Assembly: GCF_900142755.1 (NCBI RefSeq) | Contig: NZ_FRCA01000007.1 | Span: forward strand, 186,001 to 250,000 | Reading direction: 5' to 3' | Source: Halomonas cupida | Lineage (GTDB): Bacteria; Pseudomonadota; Gammaproteobacteria; Pseudomonadales; Halomonadaceae | Length of the DNA: 64,000 nt | Shown: positions 18,160 to 26,681 of the stretch, one piece after another | Layout: every line of letters begins with the position of its first letter | How positions within the stretch are numbered: the stretch's first letter is position 1 | The notes under the pieces: generated by a model | What the model saw: only the letters and a program-made list of their open reading frames with translations | What the model was told of the DNA's origin: nothing | The model's database searches: none | Made by a program: the position numbers and the translations under genes

Positions 18160-19143
18160 ATGTTCGATACGCGCAACGTCAAGCCTCACCTCAAGTCCTA
18201 CCTCCTTGCCGGCTCTGCTGGCCTGGCCCTGGTCTGGGGTGCTGCCGCCATGGCCGAAGAGGCGGCCGACTTTCCGTCCGGACCGCTGCAGTTCCTCGTC
18301 GCAGCAGGTGCGGGAGGCGGCACAGACAACTTCGCACGCACCGTGAAACCGATGCTCGAGGAAGCACTCGACACTCGTGTCACCGTGATCAACCTGCCTT
18401 CTGCATCCGGCGCCCTCGCTCATCAGCGCACCGCCAACAGTGACCCGGACGGCCATACCCTGGATTTCGCTTCCTCGACGCTGGTGACCTCATTGGCCGC
18501 CGGCCAGAATCCCACCGGCCTTGACCAGCTGACACCGGTAGCGCGCATGCAGTCCGATGTCATGACGCTGATCGTCGACCCCGAGAAGTATGCCGACTTC
18601 GATGCCTTCAAGGCCCACGTCGAGGAAAACCCCGGCGACGTCATTATCGGCGGCACCCACGCAGCCAGCCCGGATCGCATGGCCTTCCTGTCATTACGCG
18701 ATGCCTCGGGCCTGGACATGAACTTCATTCCCTATGACGAGGAAGGCAGCGTGGCCGCCAACGTCATGGGTGGCAACATCGATGGTTTGTTCGGTGAAAT
18801 CAGCTCGGTGCTGAGCTATATGGAATCCGGCGAGATGATGCCGATTCTGGTGTTCGCTGAGGAGCGTCTGCCCAACTTCCCGGACATACCCACCACCGTG
18901 GAGAACGGCTGGGACCTGACCGACGGCAATGAGCGCGGCATCTTCGTCAATGCCGAGACACCTGATGCCATCGTCGACAGACTCGAAACTGCCCTCAAGG
19001 AAGTCTATGACTCCGAGCAGTATCAGCAATATGAGGAAAAAGTGAATCTTCACTACCGCGAGGGCTGGCTGGGCAGTGAAGACTACCGCCAGAAACTCGA
19101 GGAGAACTACGAGCTGTACAAGCGTCTGCTCGAGAACAGTTAG
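18160..19143 (+). CDS. TctC-family periplasmic substrate-binding protein
   Basis: This 327-residue binding protein belongs to the tripartite tricarboxylate transporter (Bug/TctC) family and captures a carboxylate in the periplasm for the TctA-TctB membrane pair. A signal peptide (YLLAGSAGLALVWGAAAMAEE) is present. The mature part has the family's FLVAAGAGGGTDNFARTVKPMLEE, an INLPSASGALAHQRTA motif for ligand carboxylate binding, and GTHAASPDRMAFL. It is 108 bases downstream of the oxidoreductase and precedes the TctB and TctA genes. The ligand is not readable from sequence. Confidence 0.92.
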   Translation: MFDTRNVKPHLKSYLLAGSAGLALVWGAAAMAEEAADFPSGPLQFLVAAGAGGGTDNFARTVKPMLEEALDTRVTVINLPSASGALAHQRTANSDPDGHTLDFASSTLVTSLAAGQNPTGLDQLTPVARMQSDVMTLIVDPEKYADFDAFKAHVEENPGDVIIGGTHAASPDRMAFLSLRDASGLDMNFIPYDEEGSVAANVMGGNIDGLFGEISSVLSYMESGEMMPILVFAEERLPNFPDIPTTVENGWDLTDGNERGIFVNAETPDAIVDRLETALKEVYDSEQYQQYEEKVNLHYREGWLGSEDYRQKLEENYELYKRLLENS

Positions 19144-19236
19144 TAGCCTGAGTACACGGAGTGGAGCCACTTGGGCTTCGCTCCGCCCCTCAGAGGTCAT
19201 CGCCGACCTCCCTCGCCACCGGCCAGGTCAACCCTC

Positions 19237-19731
19237 ATGAATACCAAACTCACGCTCTTTGCCGCCGTCGTCATGATTGTCGCTGCGGCGGCGCTGATTC
19301 CTACCCTGCAGCTCCCCGGTTCAAAGGAGGTATCCACTCTTGTCGGGCCACGGTTATGGCCGCTGAGCCTGGTGGTCGCACTGATGGCCTTCGGCGCATT
19401 TCTGCTGGTGGATACCCGCAAACAGGCCCGCAAGGAAGCCGATAGTAGTATGCCCAGCGAATCGAACGACAAGCCCATCGAGTCGGCGCAAGCGGCTGGC
19501 AACCGGTGGTCCATCGCCGCCAATCGCCACTGGTATCTCATCGCCATGACGGTGATCTACACGCTGTTGATGCAGACCCTGGGCTTCCTGCCATCAACGG
19601 TGGCCTTTGCACTGGCGATGAGCTGGTTGCTGGGTGCTCGCCACTGGGGGCTGATTCTCGCCACCGTCGCCATCGCCGTGGTGTTGATCCAGGGCGTATT
19701 CGTCTTTCTGCTGGGCATCCCGCTGCCCTGA
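19237..19731 (+). CDS. TctB-family small membrane subunit
   Basis: This 164-residue protein is the small four-helix permease subunit of a tripartite tricarboxylate transporter. Hydrophobic helices are visible near the N-terminus (LTLFAAVVMIVAAAALIPTL), at LWPLSLVVALMAFGAFLLV, and as a pair in the C-terminal half ending VVLIQGVFVFLLGIPLP. A polar loop (about residues 65-95) separates the halves. The ATG at 19237 is chosen because it immediately precedes the first helix; an upstream in-frame extension is proline/arginine-rich and not family-like. It lies between the TctC and TctA genes. Confidence 0.88.
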   Translation: MNTKLTLFAAVVMIVAAAALIPTLQLPGSKEVSTLVGPRLWPLSLVVALMAFGAFLLVDTRKQARKEADSSMPSESNDKPIESAQAAGNRWSIAANRHWYLIAMTVIYTLLMQTLGFLPSTVAFALAMSWLLGARHWGLILATVAIAVVLIQGVFVFLLGIPLP

Positions 19732-19782
19732 GGCAGCCCACTCTCTCTTGTTGAAGAACCAACCGTTGTCGAGGAGCTGACA

Positions 19783-21279
19783 ATGCTGGATAGTTTTCTC
19801 AGTGGGCTGGCCGTGGTCTTCGAGCCCATTAACCTGCTGATCCTGACCTCCGCGGTCTTCATCGGATTCATCGGCGGCGCTCTACCCGGCATCAGCGGCG
19901 TGATCCTGGTGGTGATCCTGCTGCCGGTCACCTACGGCATGGAGCCGACCCAGGCCTTCATGCTGCTCACCGCCATCTATGGCTCGACGGTCTTCTCGGG
20001 GTTGATCACCGCCATTCTCTATCGTGCGCCCGGCACTCCCGAGGCGGTCATGACCTCGTTCGATGGCTACCCCATGACCCAGCAGGGAGAGGCCGGCAAG
20101 GCCCTGGGCATCGGCATCCTGAGCTCGGCCATCGGGGGCCTCGTGGGCACCATTGCGCTGATCGTCTGCACGCCATTGCTGGCGTCGGTGGCACTGAAAT
20201 TCTCATCTCCGGAATACTTCGCGTTGGCCATTCTCGGCCTGACGGTGGTGTCCTCGCTGGGCGGACGCCTGATTCTGGGACTGATCGGCGCCGCCATGGG
20301 GCTGTTCATTGCCACCGTCGGTATCGACCCGCTGACCGGCGTCAGCCGCTATACCTTCAACAACCTCAACCTTTCCGAAGGTATCGGCCTGATTCCGGTC
20401 ATTGTCGGTCTGTTTGCCGTCTCCGAAGTCATGAAGCGCTCCCTGGGGGGAGAAGCTCACCAACCGCTGACCCGCGTCAAGGTCAAGATCTTCGACATGC
20501 CGATTCTGCGGCGTATTGGTGTGACCCTGTCACGTTCCTCACTGCTTGGCGTGATCATCGGCATCCTGCCCGGTATCGGTGCCAGTACTGCCGCCATGGT
20601 CAGCTACAGCGAGACGGTGCGCTGGTCGAAGCATCCGGAACAGTTCGGCAAGGGAGCCCCCGAAGGTATCGCCGCTCCGGAGTCGGCCAACAATGCTGCC
20701 GCCATGGGAGCGCTGGTACCGCTGTTCGCGCTGGGCATTCCCGGCAGTGGCACCACGGCCATCATTCTCGGCGCCTTCATCATGCATGGCCTGCAGCCCG
20801 GCCCACTGTTCATGGTCAGTAGTGCCGACCTGATCTACGCCGTATTTGCCGGACTGTTCGTCGTCAACTTCATGATTCTGGCTTTCTCCAAGCCGTTCAT
20901 TGCGCTCTTTACCCGACTGCTGAACGTACCCTACTCGGTACTCGGCCCCATCATCATCATGTGTTGTATCGTCGGCACCTATTCGGTGAGCAACTCGATG
21001 TTCGACGTGTGGCTGATGCTGGGCTTCGGTGTGATCGGTTACCTGCTGGAGAAGATCAACTTCCCGACCGTCTCGATCATCCTCGGACTGGTACTGGGCC
21101 CCATCGCCGAAAGTGAGCTACGCCGCACTCTCGCCATGTCTCAGGGGGATCTCTCGATCCTGATGGATCGCCCGATCAGCGCCACGTTGCTGGTGATCTC
21201 GGTCATATTGTTGATCGCCGCCATCATCGTCCCGCTGCGCAAGCGTGCTAGAGCAAAGGCCGCTGTATCCCAACACTGA
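19783..21279 (+). CDS. TctA-family large membrane subunit
   Basis: This 498-residue inner-membrane protein is the transport channel of the tripartite tricarboxylate transporter, importing a carboxylate with a cation gradient. The conserved first motif FIGGALPGISGV and its duplicated counterpart GIILPGIGASTAA-like (IGILPGIGASTAAMVSY) are present, as are PEGIAAPESANNAAAMGALVPLFALGIPGSGTTAI and about a dozen hydrophobic helices. GAGGAG seven bases before the ATG supports the start. It is the last gene of the operon and is followed by a long perfect hairpin. Confidence 0.93.
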   Translation: MLDSFLSGLAVVFEPINLLILTSAVFIGFIGGALPGISGVILVVILLPVTYGMEPTQAFMLLTAIYGSTVFSGLITAILYRAPGTPEAVMTSFDGYPMTQQGEAGKALGIGILSSAIGGLVGTIALIVCTPLLASVALKFSSPEYFALAILGLTVVSSLGGRLILGLIGAAMGLFIATVGIDPLTGVSRYTFNNLNLSEGIGLIPVIVGLFAVSEVMKRSLGGEAHQPLTRVKVKIFDMPILRRIGVTLSRSSLLGVIIGILPGIGASTAAMVSYSETVRWSKHPEQFGKGAPEGIAAPESANNAAAMGALVPLFALGIPGSGTTAIILGAFIMHGLQPGPLFMVSSADLIYAVFAGLFVVNFMILAFSKPFIALFTRLLNVPYSVLGPIIIMCCIVGTYSVSNSMFDVWLMLGFGVIGYLLEKINFPTVSIILGLVLGPIAESELRRTLAMSQGDLSILMDRPISATLLVISVILLIAAIIVPLRKRARAKAAVSQH

Positions 21280-21298
21280 ACCCGCCAGCCAAGGCACA

Positions 21299-21330
21299 CG
21301 AGTCATGAGCACGCCTCTGCTCATGACTCG
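21299..21330. terminator. Hairpin between convergent tctA and phosphatase genes
   Basis: CGAGTCATGAGCA (21299-21311) and TGCTCATGACTCG (21318-21330) form a perfect 13-bp stem with a six-base loop. There is no T-run, but position and strength suggest a bidirectional transcription end. Confidence 0.65.
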
Positions 21331-21366
21331 CAGCTCATTGCCCGCCTACTTCAGTTGCATTTGCGC

Positions 21367-22281
21367 TTACCGTAACCCTGTCGGGCCTTGAGGGATCGAC
21401 TGACCCTCTACCATGAAAGCGATGGCCGTGGCGTCATCACGCAACTTGAGTCGAGGGTAGGCCTGAGCCTCGGGGTCCTGCTCCTCAGCGTTCCGCAGGG
21501 CGGCAAGAATTTCGCGGAGCCCATCTCGGAAAGCGATCTCGAATAGCTCTTCACGGGAAAACAGCCGGTAGGTATCAACGGCGCGGAAGAAGCCGTCACT
21601 CATGGCCAACAGACGCTGGCCATTCCGGGCGGGCATCAACACCCGCTCCAACTGAGTTGTCAGCCCAGCAATGGGTTCGACAACATCGTATCCGAAGAGA
21701 CGGTTGCGTTGTGCCACATTGTCGTAGATGACAGGCACGGTTGCTTGAAGCGCCTCGGTATGCGGTGCTCCAGTGCGTATCTTGAAGTCAATCAGGAAGT
21801 CGATGGCTCGCTGCTCGAGGCCACTGACAGCGCTGTAACCAAAGCTGGTCACTTCCCCAGCGGAATCCTCATAGAGCAACACGCAATCACCAGCATTGGT
21901 AAGCTCAAGCGTTTCGCCGATCAACCGTGCAGCCCCGAAGCAGGCAAAGGGAGGGCCCCCGACTACACACGCTCCAGGCTGTCCGAGTTCGGCGAATTCC
22001 TCTGCAAGGCCGCCCTGCACCTCCGCGACCAACGCCTGAGTCTCGCAATGAGGTGTCAGGCGCTCAAGGAAATCTTGTGCGAAGCGGCGTACCAGCCAGG
22101 CGGCATCGCTGGGATAGCCACTACGCGTCACCCCGGAGTTGACGGGCGCAGCACCATCCATCCACAGCACACAGTCAGCGCGTCCCTCAACCCAATCGGC
22201 ATTGGCATCACCCTCCGGGTCGCCAAGTTGCTCGAGAACCTTCAGGTTGACACTCCGGTTTAGCGTTTCTCTGCTCGTCAT
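21367..22281 (-). CDS. PP2C/PPM-like protein phosphatase
   Basis: This 304-residue protein has the scattered signatures of the PPM fold: ADCVLWMDGAAPVN as the first metal-binding loop, LTNAGDCVLLYE, MSDGFFRAVD and DDATAIAF. In this family the aspartates bind Mg2+ or Mn2+ to dephosphorylate serine or threonine residues. The first loop is degenerate (DGAAP instead of DGxGG), so activity may be changed. The start at 22281 has AGGGGA eight bases upstream. The frame stays open a further 306 bases without family-like sequence. No kinase or partner gene is adjacent. Confidence 0.7.
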   Translation of the reverse strand: MTSRETLNRSVNLKVLEQLGDPEGDANADWVEGRADCVLWMDGAAPVNSGVTRSGYPSDAAWLVRRFAQDFLERLTPHCETQALVAEVQGGLAEEFAELGQPGACVVGGPPFACFGAARLIGETLELTNAGDCVLLYEDSAGEVTSFGYSAVSGLEQRAIDFLIDFKIRTGAPHTEALQATVPVIYDNVAQRNRLFGYDVVEPIAGLTTQLERVLMPARNGQRLLAMSDGFFRAVDTYRLFSREELFEIAFRDGLREILAALRNAEEQDPEAQAYPRLKLRDDATAIAFMVEGQSIPQGPTGLR

Positions 22282-22895
22282 TGGCGACTTCCCCTGTGAC
22301 CGAACGGCTGTGGGCTGCTCCTGCACCGGTGCAAGAGGAGTGACGCGTTGAGATGTCCCCATGATCAGCCTGATGATCCCACTCATTCGCTCCGACAGCG
22401 ATACGCCTAGCCAGTTCCGCCGAACTGCGTCATGGCCGAACTGCATCATCTTATGAACCCGGCATGCTTTCATGTTGGGTTCATGGCGGCACAGGGACGT
22501 GCCGCCGTCGGCCATCAGGCCGACGCGAGAAAGCACCACACCAGCAGATCCGCGCATCTGCGCCAATGTGGTGCGGACGAAAATCAAATCGATCAGGATG
22601 AGCTATTTGATTGCCATGTTAATAGTATCAAGCCACCAAATCGCCATGGCCTACCCGCTTCAATGTCAGCGAGCAGCAAACGGGGCTCCCCCAAGTTATA
22701 CGCCCAAGTTATACGCCCAAGTTATACGCCCAGATTGTAGGTCATGGTGCTCACCTGCGCGGACCAGTCCACGATCCGACCGTTACCGGGATATACTGGA
22801 AGCTGTTTGCGTCTGGATGATCATGACAACAAGACCTGCGCCGGCAATGAGATATCGGCCAGCACACTCATCGCTCGGGAGTTCAGAGAACAGGA
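22282..22895. other. Intergenic region between phosphatase and lysR genes
   Basis: I see no supportable gene in these 614 bases. They contain a perfect 8-bp hairpin (CGTCGGCC at 22506-22513 with GGCCGACG at 22518-22525), a short AT-rich stretch near 22580-22650 suited to divergent promoters, and the 13-bp perfect tandem repeat described separately. Confidence 0.5.
22691..22729. repeat. Three perfect 13-bp tandem repeats
   Basis: CCAAGTTATACGC occurs at 22691-22703, 22704-22716 and 22717-22729 without a mismatch, followed by a decayed fourth start. Perfect identity suggests recent slippage. Confidence 0.92.
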
Positions 22896-23837
22896 ATGGA
22901 TATCCCTCACCAACGACTGGTGTATTTTCAAGTGACGATCGAGGCAGGCTCCGTGCGCCAGGCCGCGGCACGCCTCGATATAGCGCCTTCCGCTGTCAGT
23001 CGCCAGCTCACGTTGATCGAGGCTGCTCTTGGTGCCCCACTACTGGAACGATCGCGCAATGGTGTCGTGCCGACAGCCGTCGGAGAGATGCTGCTGGAGT
23101 ACTGCCGTAAACGCTCAGCGCTGGATGATACGTTCAGTGAGGAGCTTGATGCCTATCAACGCCTGGAGACCGGCCATCTGTCGCTGACCGTCGGAGAGGG
23201 CTTCGTCGGCGACCTGGTCGATGCGCCACTACGTACCTTCACCGAGAGTTATCGTGGTGTACGCCTCGACGTGAATACGGGCAGCACCTGCGAAATCATT
23301 GATGCTGTTGTCGGGGACGAGGCTCATATCGGGTTGATGTACCACGAGCGGATCCACCCCAAGCTGCGCTTCTGGCATTCCAGTCGCCAACCACTGGTGG
23401 CACTGATGTCCCCGACCCACTGCCTGGCTGGTGAGAAGGATGCCTTGTCCCTGCCTGTGCTCAGCGAGCACCCGTTGGCACTGTGGCGCACCGGACATGG
23501 AGTGCGCCAATTGGTCGATGATGGGTTCCGTGAGGCAGGGCTGCGTCACCAGGTCAGCATGCAGACCAATTCACTGTCCGTGCTGAAGCATGCCGCCCGC
23601 TCCGAACTGACGCTGACACTGCTGCCTGCTTTCGCAGCGGCCAGGGAACTGGAGGATGGTCTACTCGTGGCCCGTAATGTTGACTGCGAGCGCTTCCGCC
23701 AGGCCCACGCACATATTATCACTCGTGTCGGTCGGCGCATGCCCAGGGCCGGACTGCAATTGCTGCGCCATCTGGAACGCTGGATGCGCGCCTTCAACTC
23801 ACGCACGGAAGTGGACACCAACGCCACACACTCCTGA
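22896..23837 (+). CDS. LysR family transcriptional regulator
   Basis: This 313-residue regulator has the N-terminal helix-turn-helix (VYFQVTIEAGSVRQAAARLDIAPSAVSRQLTLIEAALGAPLLER, about residues 9-52) and a C-terminal periplasmic-binding-protein-like effector domain. AGGAATGG places a purine-rich site just before the ATG. It converges on the aldehyde dehydrogenase operon, with a repeat array between the two stops. It may regulate that operon, although LysR regulators are more often divergent from their targets, so the link is inference. Confidence 0.88.
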   Translation: MDIPHQRLVYFQVTIEAGSVRQAAARLDIAPSAVSRQLTLIEAALGAPLLERSRNGVVPTAVGEMLLEYCRKRSALDDTFSEELDAYQRLETGHLSLTVGEGFVGDLVDAPLRTFTESYRGVRLDVNTGSTCEIIDAVVGDEAHIGLMYHERIHPKLRFWHSSRQPLVALMSPTHCLAGEKDALSLPVLSEHPLALWRTGHGVRQLVDDGFREAGLRHQVSMQTNSLSVLKHAARSELTLTLLPAFAAARELEDGLLVARNVDCERFRQAHAHIITRVGRRMPRAGLQLLRHLERWMRAFNSRTEVDTNATHS

Positions 23838-23850
23838 TCCTGCGTCAGCC

Positions 23851-24015
23851 CAACTCAATCCAGCCCAGTCCAGCCCAACTCAATCCAGCCCAGTCCAGCC
23901 CAACTCAATCCAGCCCAGTCCAGCCCAACTCAATCCAGTCCAGTCCAGCCCAACTCAATCCAGTCCAGCCCAGCCCAGCCCAGCCCAGCCCAGCCCAGCC
24001 CAGCCCAGCCCAGCC
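23851..24015. repeat. Composite minisatellite: four 25-bp units and ten CAGCC pentamers
   Basis: Four 25-base units (23851, 23876, 23901, 23926) starting CAACTCAATCCAG are followed by a truncated fifth and then a run of ten CAGCC pentamers (23966-24015). The 25-mer is itself made of CCAG-rich 5- and 10-base pieces. It fills the whole space between two convergent stop codons. Confidence 0.93.
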
Positions 24016-24018
24016 GGG

Positions 24019-25653
24019 TCAGCCTACGCCATTGCCATAGCCCATGGCCACGCTGGCAGACGTCGCCGTCTCCACCCACACGCTCTGGGCCACCGTGTAT
24101 TCCTTGAGCCCCTCCACACCGCTGGAGCGACCAAATCCACTATCGCCGAAACCGCCAAATGGCGACATGACATTGATCGCCTTGTAGCTGTTGATCCATA
24201 CCGTACCGGCACGCAGCCGAGCGGCCACCCGATGGGCGCGGGCCGGGTCCTGCGTCCATACCGCCCCGGCCAGGCCAAAGCGTGTGGCATTGGCCAGCTG
24301 CACGGCATCCTCCTCAGTATCGAATGGCATGACCACTACCACTGGACCGAAGACTTCTTCCTGTGCGATGGCCATATCCGGGGTGACATCGACCACGACG
24401 GTGGGCGCCAGATAGTAGCCCCTGGCGTCCTGCGGCAGAGTGTCCGGACGACTGCCACCACACAACACTCGTGCGCCCTGCTGCCTTGCGGCCTCGAGCA
24501 TTGCAGTGATGTGCTGATACTGCCTGGCATTCTGGACTGGCCCCATCAACGTCGCATCATCGTCAGGCAAGCCGACCGTGATCTCGCCCGCGGCTCGAGC
24601 CAGCCGCTCACAGACCACATCCAGGACTTCCCGCTGGACCAATAATCGGGAACCCGCGACACAGCTCTGGCCTGCGGCGGCGAAGATGGCAGCCTGGGCT
24701 CCAGCCACAGCGTCGTCCAATCGGGCATCCGCAAAGACAATGTTGGCTGACTTGCCGCCCAACTCCAGCACGCTCGGCACAAGGCGCGCGGCGCCTGCCT
24801 GGGCAATACGTCGCCCACTCTCCGGCGAACCGACGAAGACCAACTTGCTGATACCGGCATGACCGGTCAGTGCAGCCCCGGTGGTGGCACCCACTCCATT
24901 GACGATATTGATCAACCCACGAGGCAAGCCGCCGTTTTCCAGCAACATGGCAAGCACAACCGACGAGAAAGGGGTCATTTCCGAAGGCTTGAGCACTACC
25001 CCATTGCCTGCTGCCAGCGCCGGCGCCAACTGCCAGCCGCAAGTGAACATCGGAGCATTCCAGGGCGTGATCTGGCCGACGACCCCATAGGGCACAGGAC
25101 GCACATAGTTGAGATGCGAGGTGGGCACCGGAATTACCTCGCCATGTTGCTTGTCGCACCAGCCGGCATAGTACTCGAACATCTCACGGACCTTGTTGAC
25201 CTCGCCGCGACAGTCACGAACAGGCTTGCCCGCCACAACACTCTCCAATCGTGCCAGCGTCTCCTCATGGCCACGCAATGCCCCGGCGGCAGCCGTCATG
25301 CGTCGCCCCCGCTCGCTGGCTGTCAGCGCCATCCACTCCTGCTGACCACGAGTCGCGGCTTCCACCGCGGATTCAACCAGCGCGCTACCGGCGTCACGAT
25401 AAGCCACCAGCGGAAGGCCCGTCACCGGGTCCAGCAGTTCGATGACTTCGCCCTGCCCCGCCAGCAGCTCCCCGTCGACCCAGTTACTGAGCGGCACCTC
25501 TGCCTGCATTCCCAGTGTTGCCAGAAGTTCGCTGATACACTCCACTGCTCTGGCGTTGAGAGGGTTGCTGGGAGAGGTCTTGTGAGAGCTCGTGGGAGAG
25601 TCGCTAAAAGAGCTGTTGAACGAGTTGCTGAAAGAATCGTTGGGCAGGCTCAT
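24019..25653 (-). CDS. NAD(P)-dependent aldehyde dehydrogenase
   Basis: This 544-residue cytoplasmic enzyme of the ALDH superfamily oxidises an aldehyde to its acid. The cofactor region ITPWNAPMFTCGWQLAPALAAGN, the general-base Glu in LELGGKSAN and the nucleophilic Cys in GQSCVAGSR are present, with EEVFGPVV and the C-terminal FGGFGDSGFGRSSG. The protein is about 30-40 residues longer than usual. The extra N-terminus (PNDSFSNSFNSSFSDS) is Ser/Asn-rich, with a five-residue period encoded by a DNA repeat. The start is secure: AGGAGGA lies upstream, and the ATG overlaps the previous stop as TAATG, so translation is coupled. Confidence 0.92.
   Translation of the reverse strand: MSLPNDSFSNSFNSSFSDSPTSSHKTSPSNPLNARAVECISELLATLGMQAEVPLSNWVDGELLAGQGEVIELLDPVTGLPLVAYRDAGSALVESAVEAATRGQQEWMALTASERGRRMTAAAGALRGHEETLARLESVVAGKPVRDCRGEVNKVREMFEYYAGWCDKQHGEVIPVPTSHLNYVRPVPYGVVGQITPWNAPMFTCGWQLAPALAAGNGVVLKPSEMTPFSSVVLAMLLENGGLPRGLINIVNGVGATTGAALTGHAGISKLVFVGSPESGRRIAQAGAARLVPSVLELGGKSANIVFADARLDDAVAGAQAAIFAAAGQSCVAGSRLLVQREVLDVVCERLARAAGEITVGLPDDDATLMGPVQNARQYQHITAMLEAARQQGARVLCGGSRPDTLPQDARGYYLAPTVVVDVTPDMAIAQEEVFGPVVVVMPFDTEEDAVQLANATRFGLAGAVWTQDPARAHRVAARLRAGTVWINSYKAINVMSPFGGFGDSGFGRSSGVEGLKEYTVAQSVWVETATSASVAMGYGNGVG
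25556..25647. repeat. Degenerate 12-15-bp repeats inside the aldehyde dehydrogenase 5' end
   Basis: On the plus strand, units starting GAG (GAGCTGTTGAAC, GAGTTGCTGAAA, GAATCGTTGGGC and longer neighbours) recur across this stretch. They encode the Ser/Asn-rich N-terminal extension of the enzyme. Confidence 0.6.
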
Positions 25654-26552
25654 TACGTATCCTCCTGACTTGATGGCGAACCATTGGCTGACGCACGGCC
25701 CAGAATCGCATCAGTGATATGGTTGAAATCAGCACCGTCAGGCAAGGCACCTGAATCCGCGTGCCACTTCTCGACGACACTGTTCAGTAGATCCAGCGAC
25801 AGCCCCTGGTCAATGGCGGCATCACGTGCAAGACGAAGGTCCTTGCGCATCAGGCCGGTGGTGAAGCCGGAATCAAAGGCGCCGGAAAGAATCCATCTGG
25901 AGAAGTTGACCTCACTGACGGCGCTGCGACCAGAACCGCTGTTCAGGCCCGCCAGGCAGGCCTCCGGAGCCACTCCAGCCCGCTGTGCCAGTGCAACAGC
26001 TTCGGCTGTCGTCAGTAGATGTGCCGCGCATAGGTAGTTGTTGGCCAGCTTGACTACATGCCCACTACCCGCTGCGCCCACATGGGTATAGCGTGCCGAC
26101 ATCGCCTTGAGCATGGGTTCGACACGTTCAATGGTCGCCGTCTCCCCCCCCAGCAACATACCGAGACTCCCTGCTGCAGCCCCCGCCGGCCCACCACTCA
26201 CCGGCGCATCAAGCCACTCAAGGCCAGCCTCGACCACCTTCCGAGCCAGCTCCCGAGTGACCACCGGGTCACTGGTCGAGGTGTCAATGATCACACTGCC
26301 TGCAGAGGCGTGTTGCAGTAACCCGGGAGAGGACTCAACCACCTCCCGAACATGTGCCGAAGTGGGTAACGACAGCAGATAAACGTCAGCGTCTGGCAGG
26401 ACTTCCGGGGAGATCACTGTGAGTCCCCGAGACGCCACGTTGTGGCGAGCGCTCTCGGCAACATCTGTGCCCAGCACCGTGAATCCGGCGGCATGCAGAG
26501 TGAGCGCCATATTGCCGCCCATGTGGCCCAGACCGATGACTACAATCTTCAT
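25653..26552 (-). CDS. 3-hydroxyisobutyrate dehydrogenase-family oxidoreductase
   Basis: This 299-residue beta-hydroxyacid dehydrogenase would oxidise a 3-hydroxy acid, or reduce a tartronate-semialdehyde-like substrate, using NAD(P). The N-terminal Rossmann motif is VIGLGHMGGNMA, the substrate-binding DAPVSGGPAGAAAGSL follows at about residues 117-132, and the catalytic lysine is in GHVVKLANNYL. AGGAG six bases before ATG 26552 fixes the start; upstream frame is not family-like. Downstream, its TAA overlaps the aldehyde dehydrogenase ATG. The exact substrate in this cluster is unknown. Confidence 0.9.
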   Translation of the reverse strand: MKIVVIGLGHMGGNMALTLHAAGFTVLGTDVAESARHNVASRGLTVISPEVLPDADVYLLSLPTSAHVREVVESSPGLLQHASAGSVIIDTSTSDPVVTRELARKVVEAGLEWLDAPVSGGPAGAAAGSLGMLLGGETATIERVEPMLKAMSARYTHVGAAGSGHVVKLANNYLCAAHLLTTAEAVALAQRAGVAPEACLAGLNSGSGRSAVSEVNFSRWILSGAFDSGFTTGLMRKDLRLARDAAIDQGLSLDLLNSVVEKWHADSGALPDGADFNHITDAILGRASANGSPSSQEDT

Positions 26553-26681
26553 GATAACTCCTGCTCTGTACTTGTCTGATACAGGACCTCGTGCCGAAAT
26601 GCAGGCAAGGAGGCACTGGACCATGCCAGGAAGGCACGGCCAGACAGTGGTTGCATTCAAAAGGAAGGTGCGCAGACAGCG

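Noticed and set aside
22432..22740. A 102-codon frame upstream of lysR
   Set aside because: It runs through the 13-bp repeat array, has no family resemblance and no ribosome-binding site.
23851..24015. CRISPR-like array
   Set aside because: The repeats are directly adjacent with no unique spacers and no cas genes are near; it is a minisatellite.
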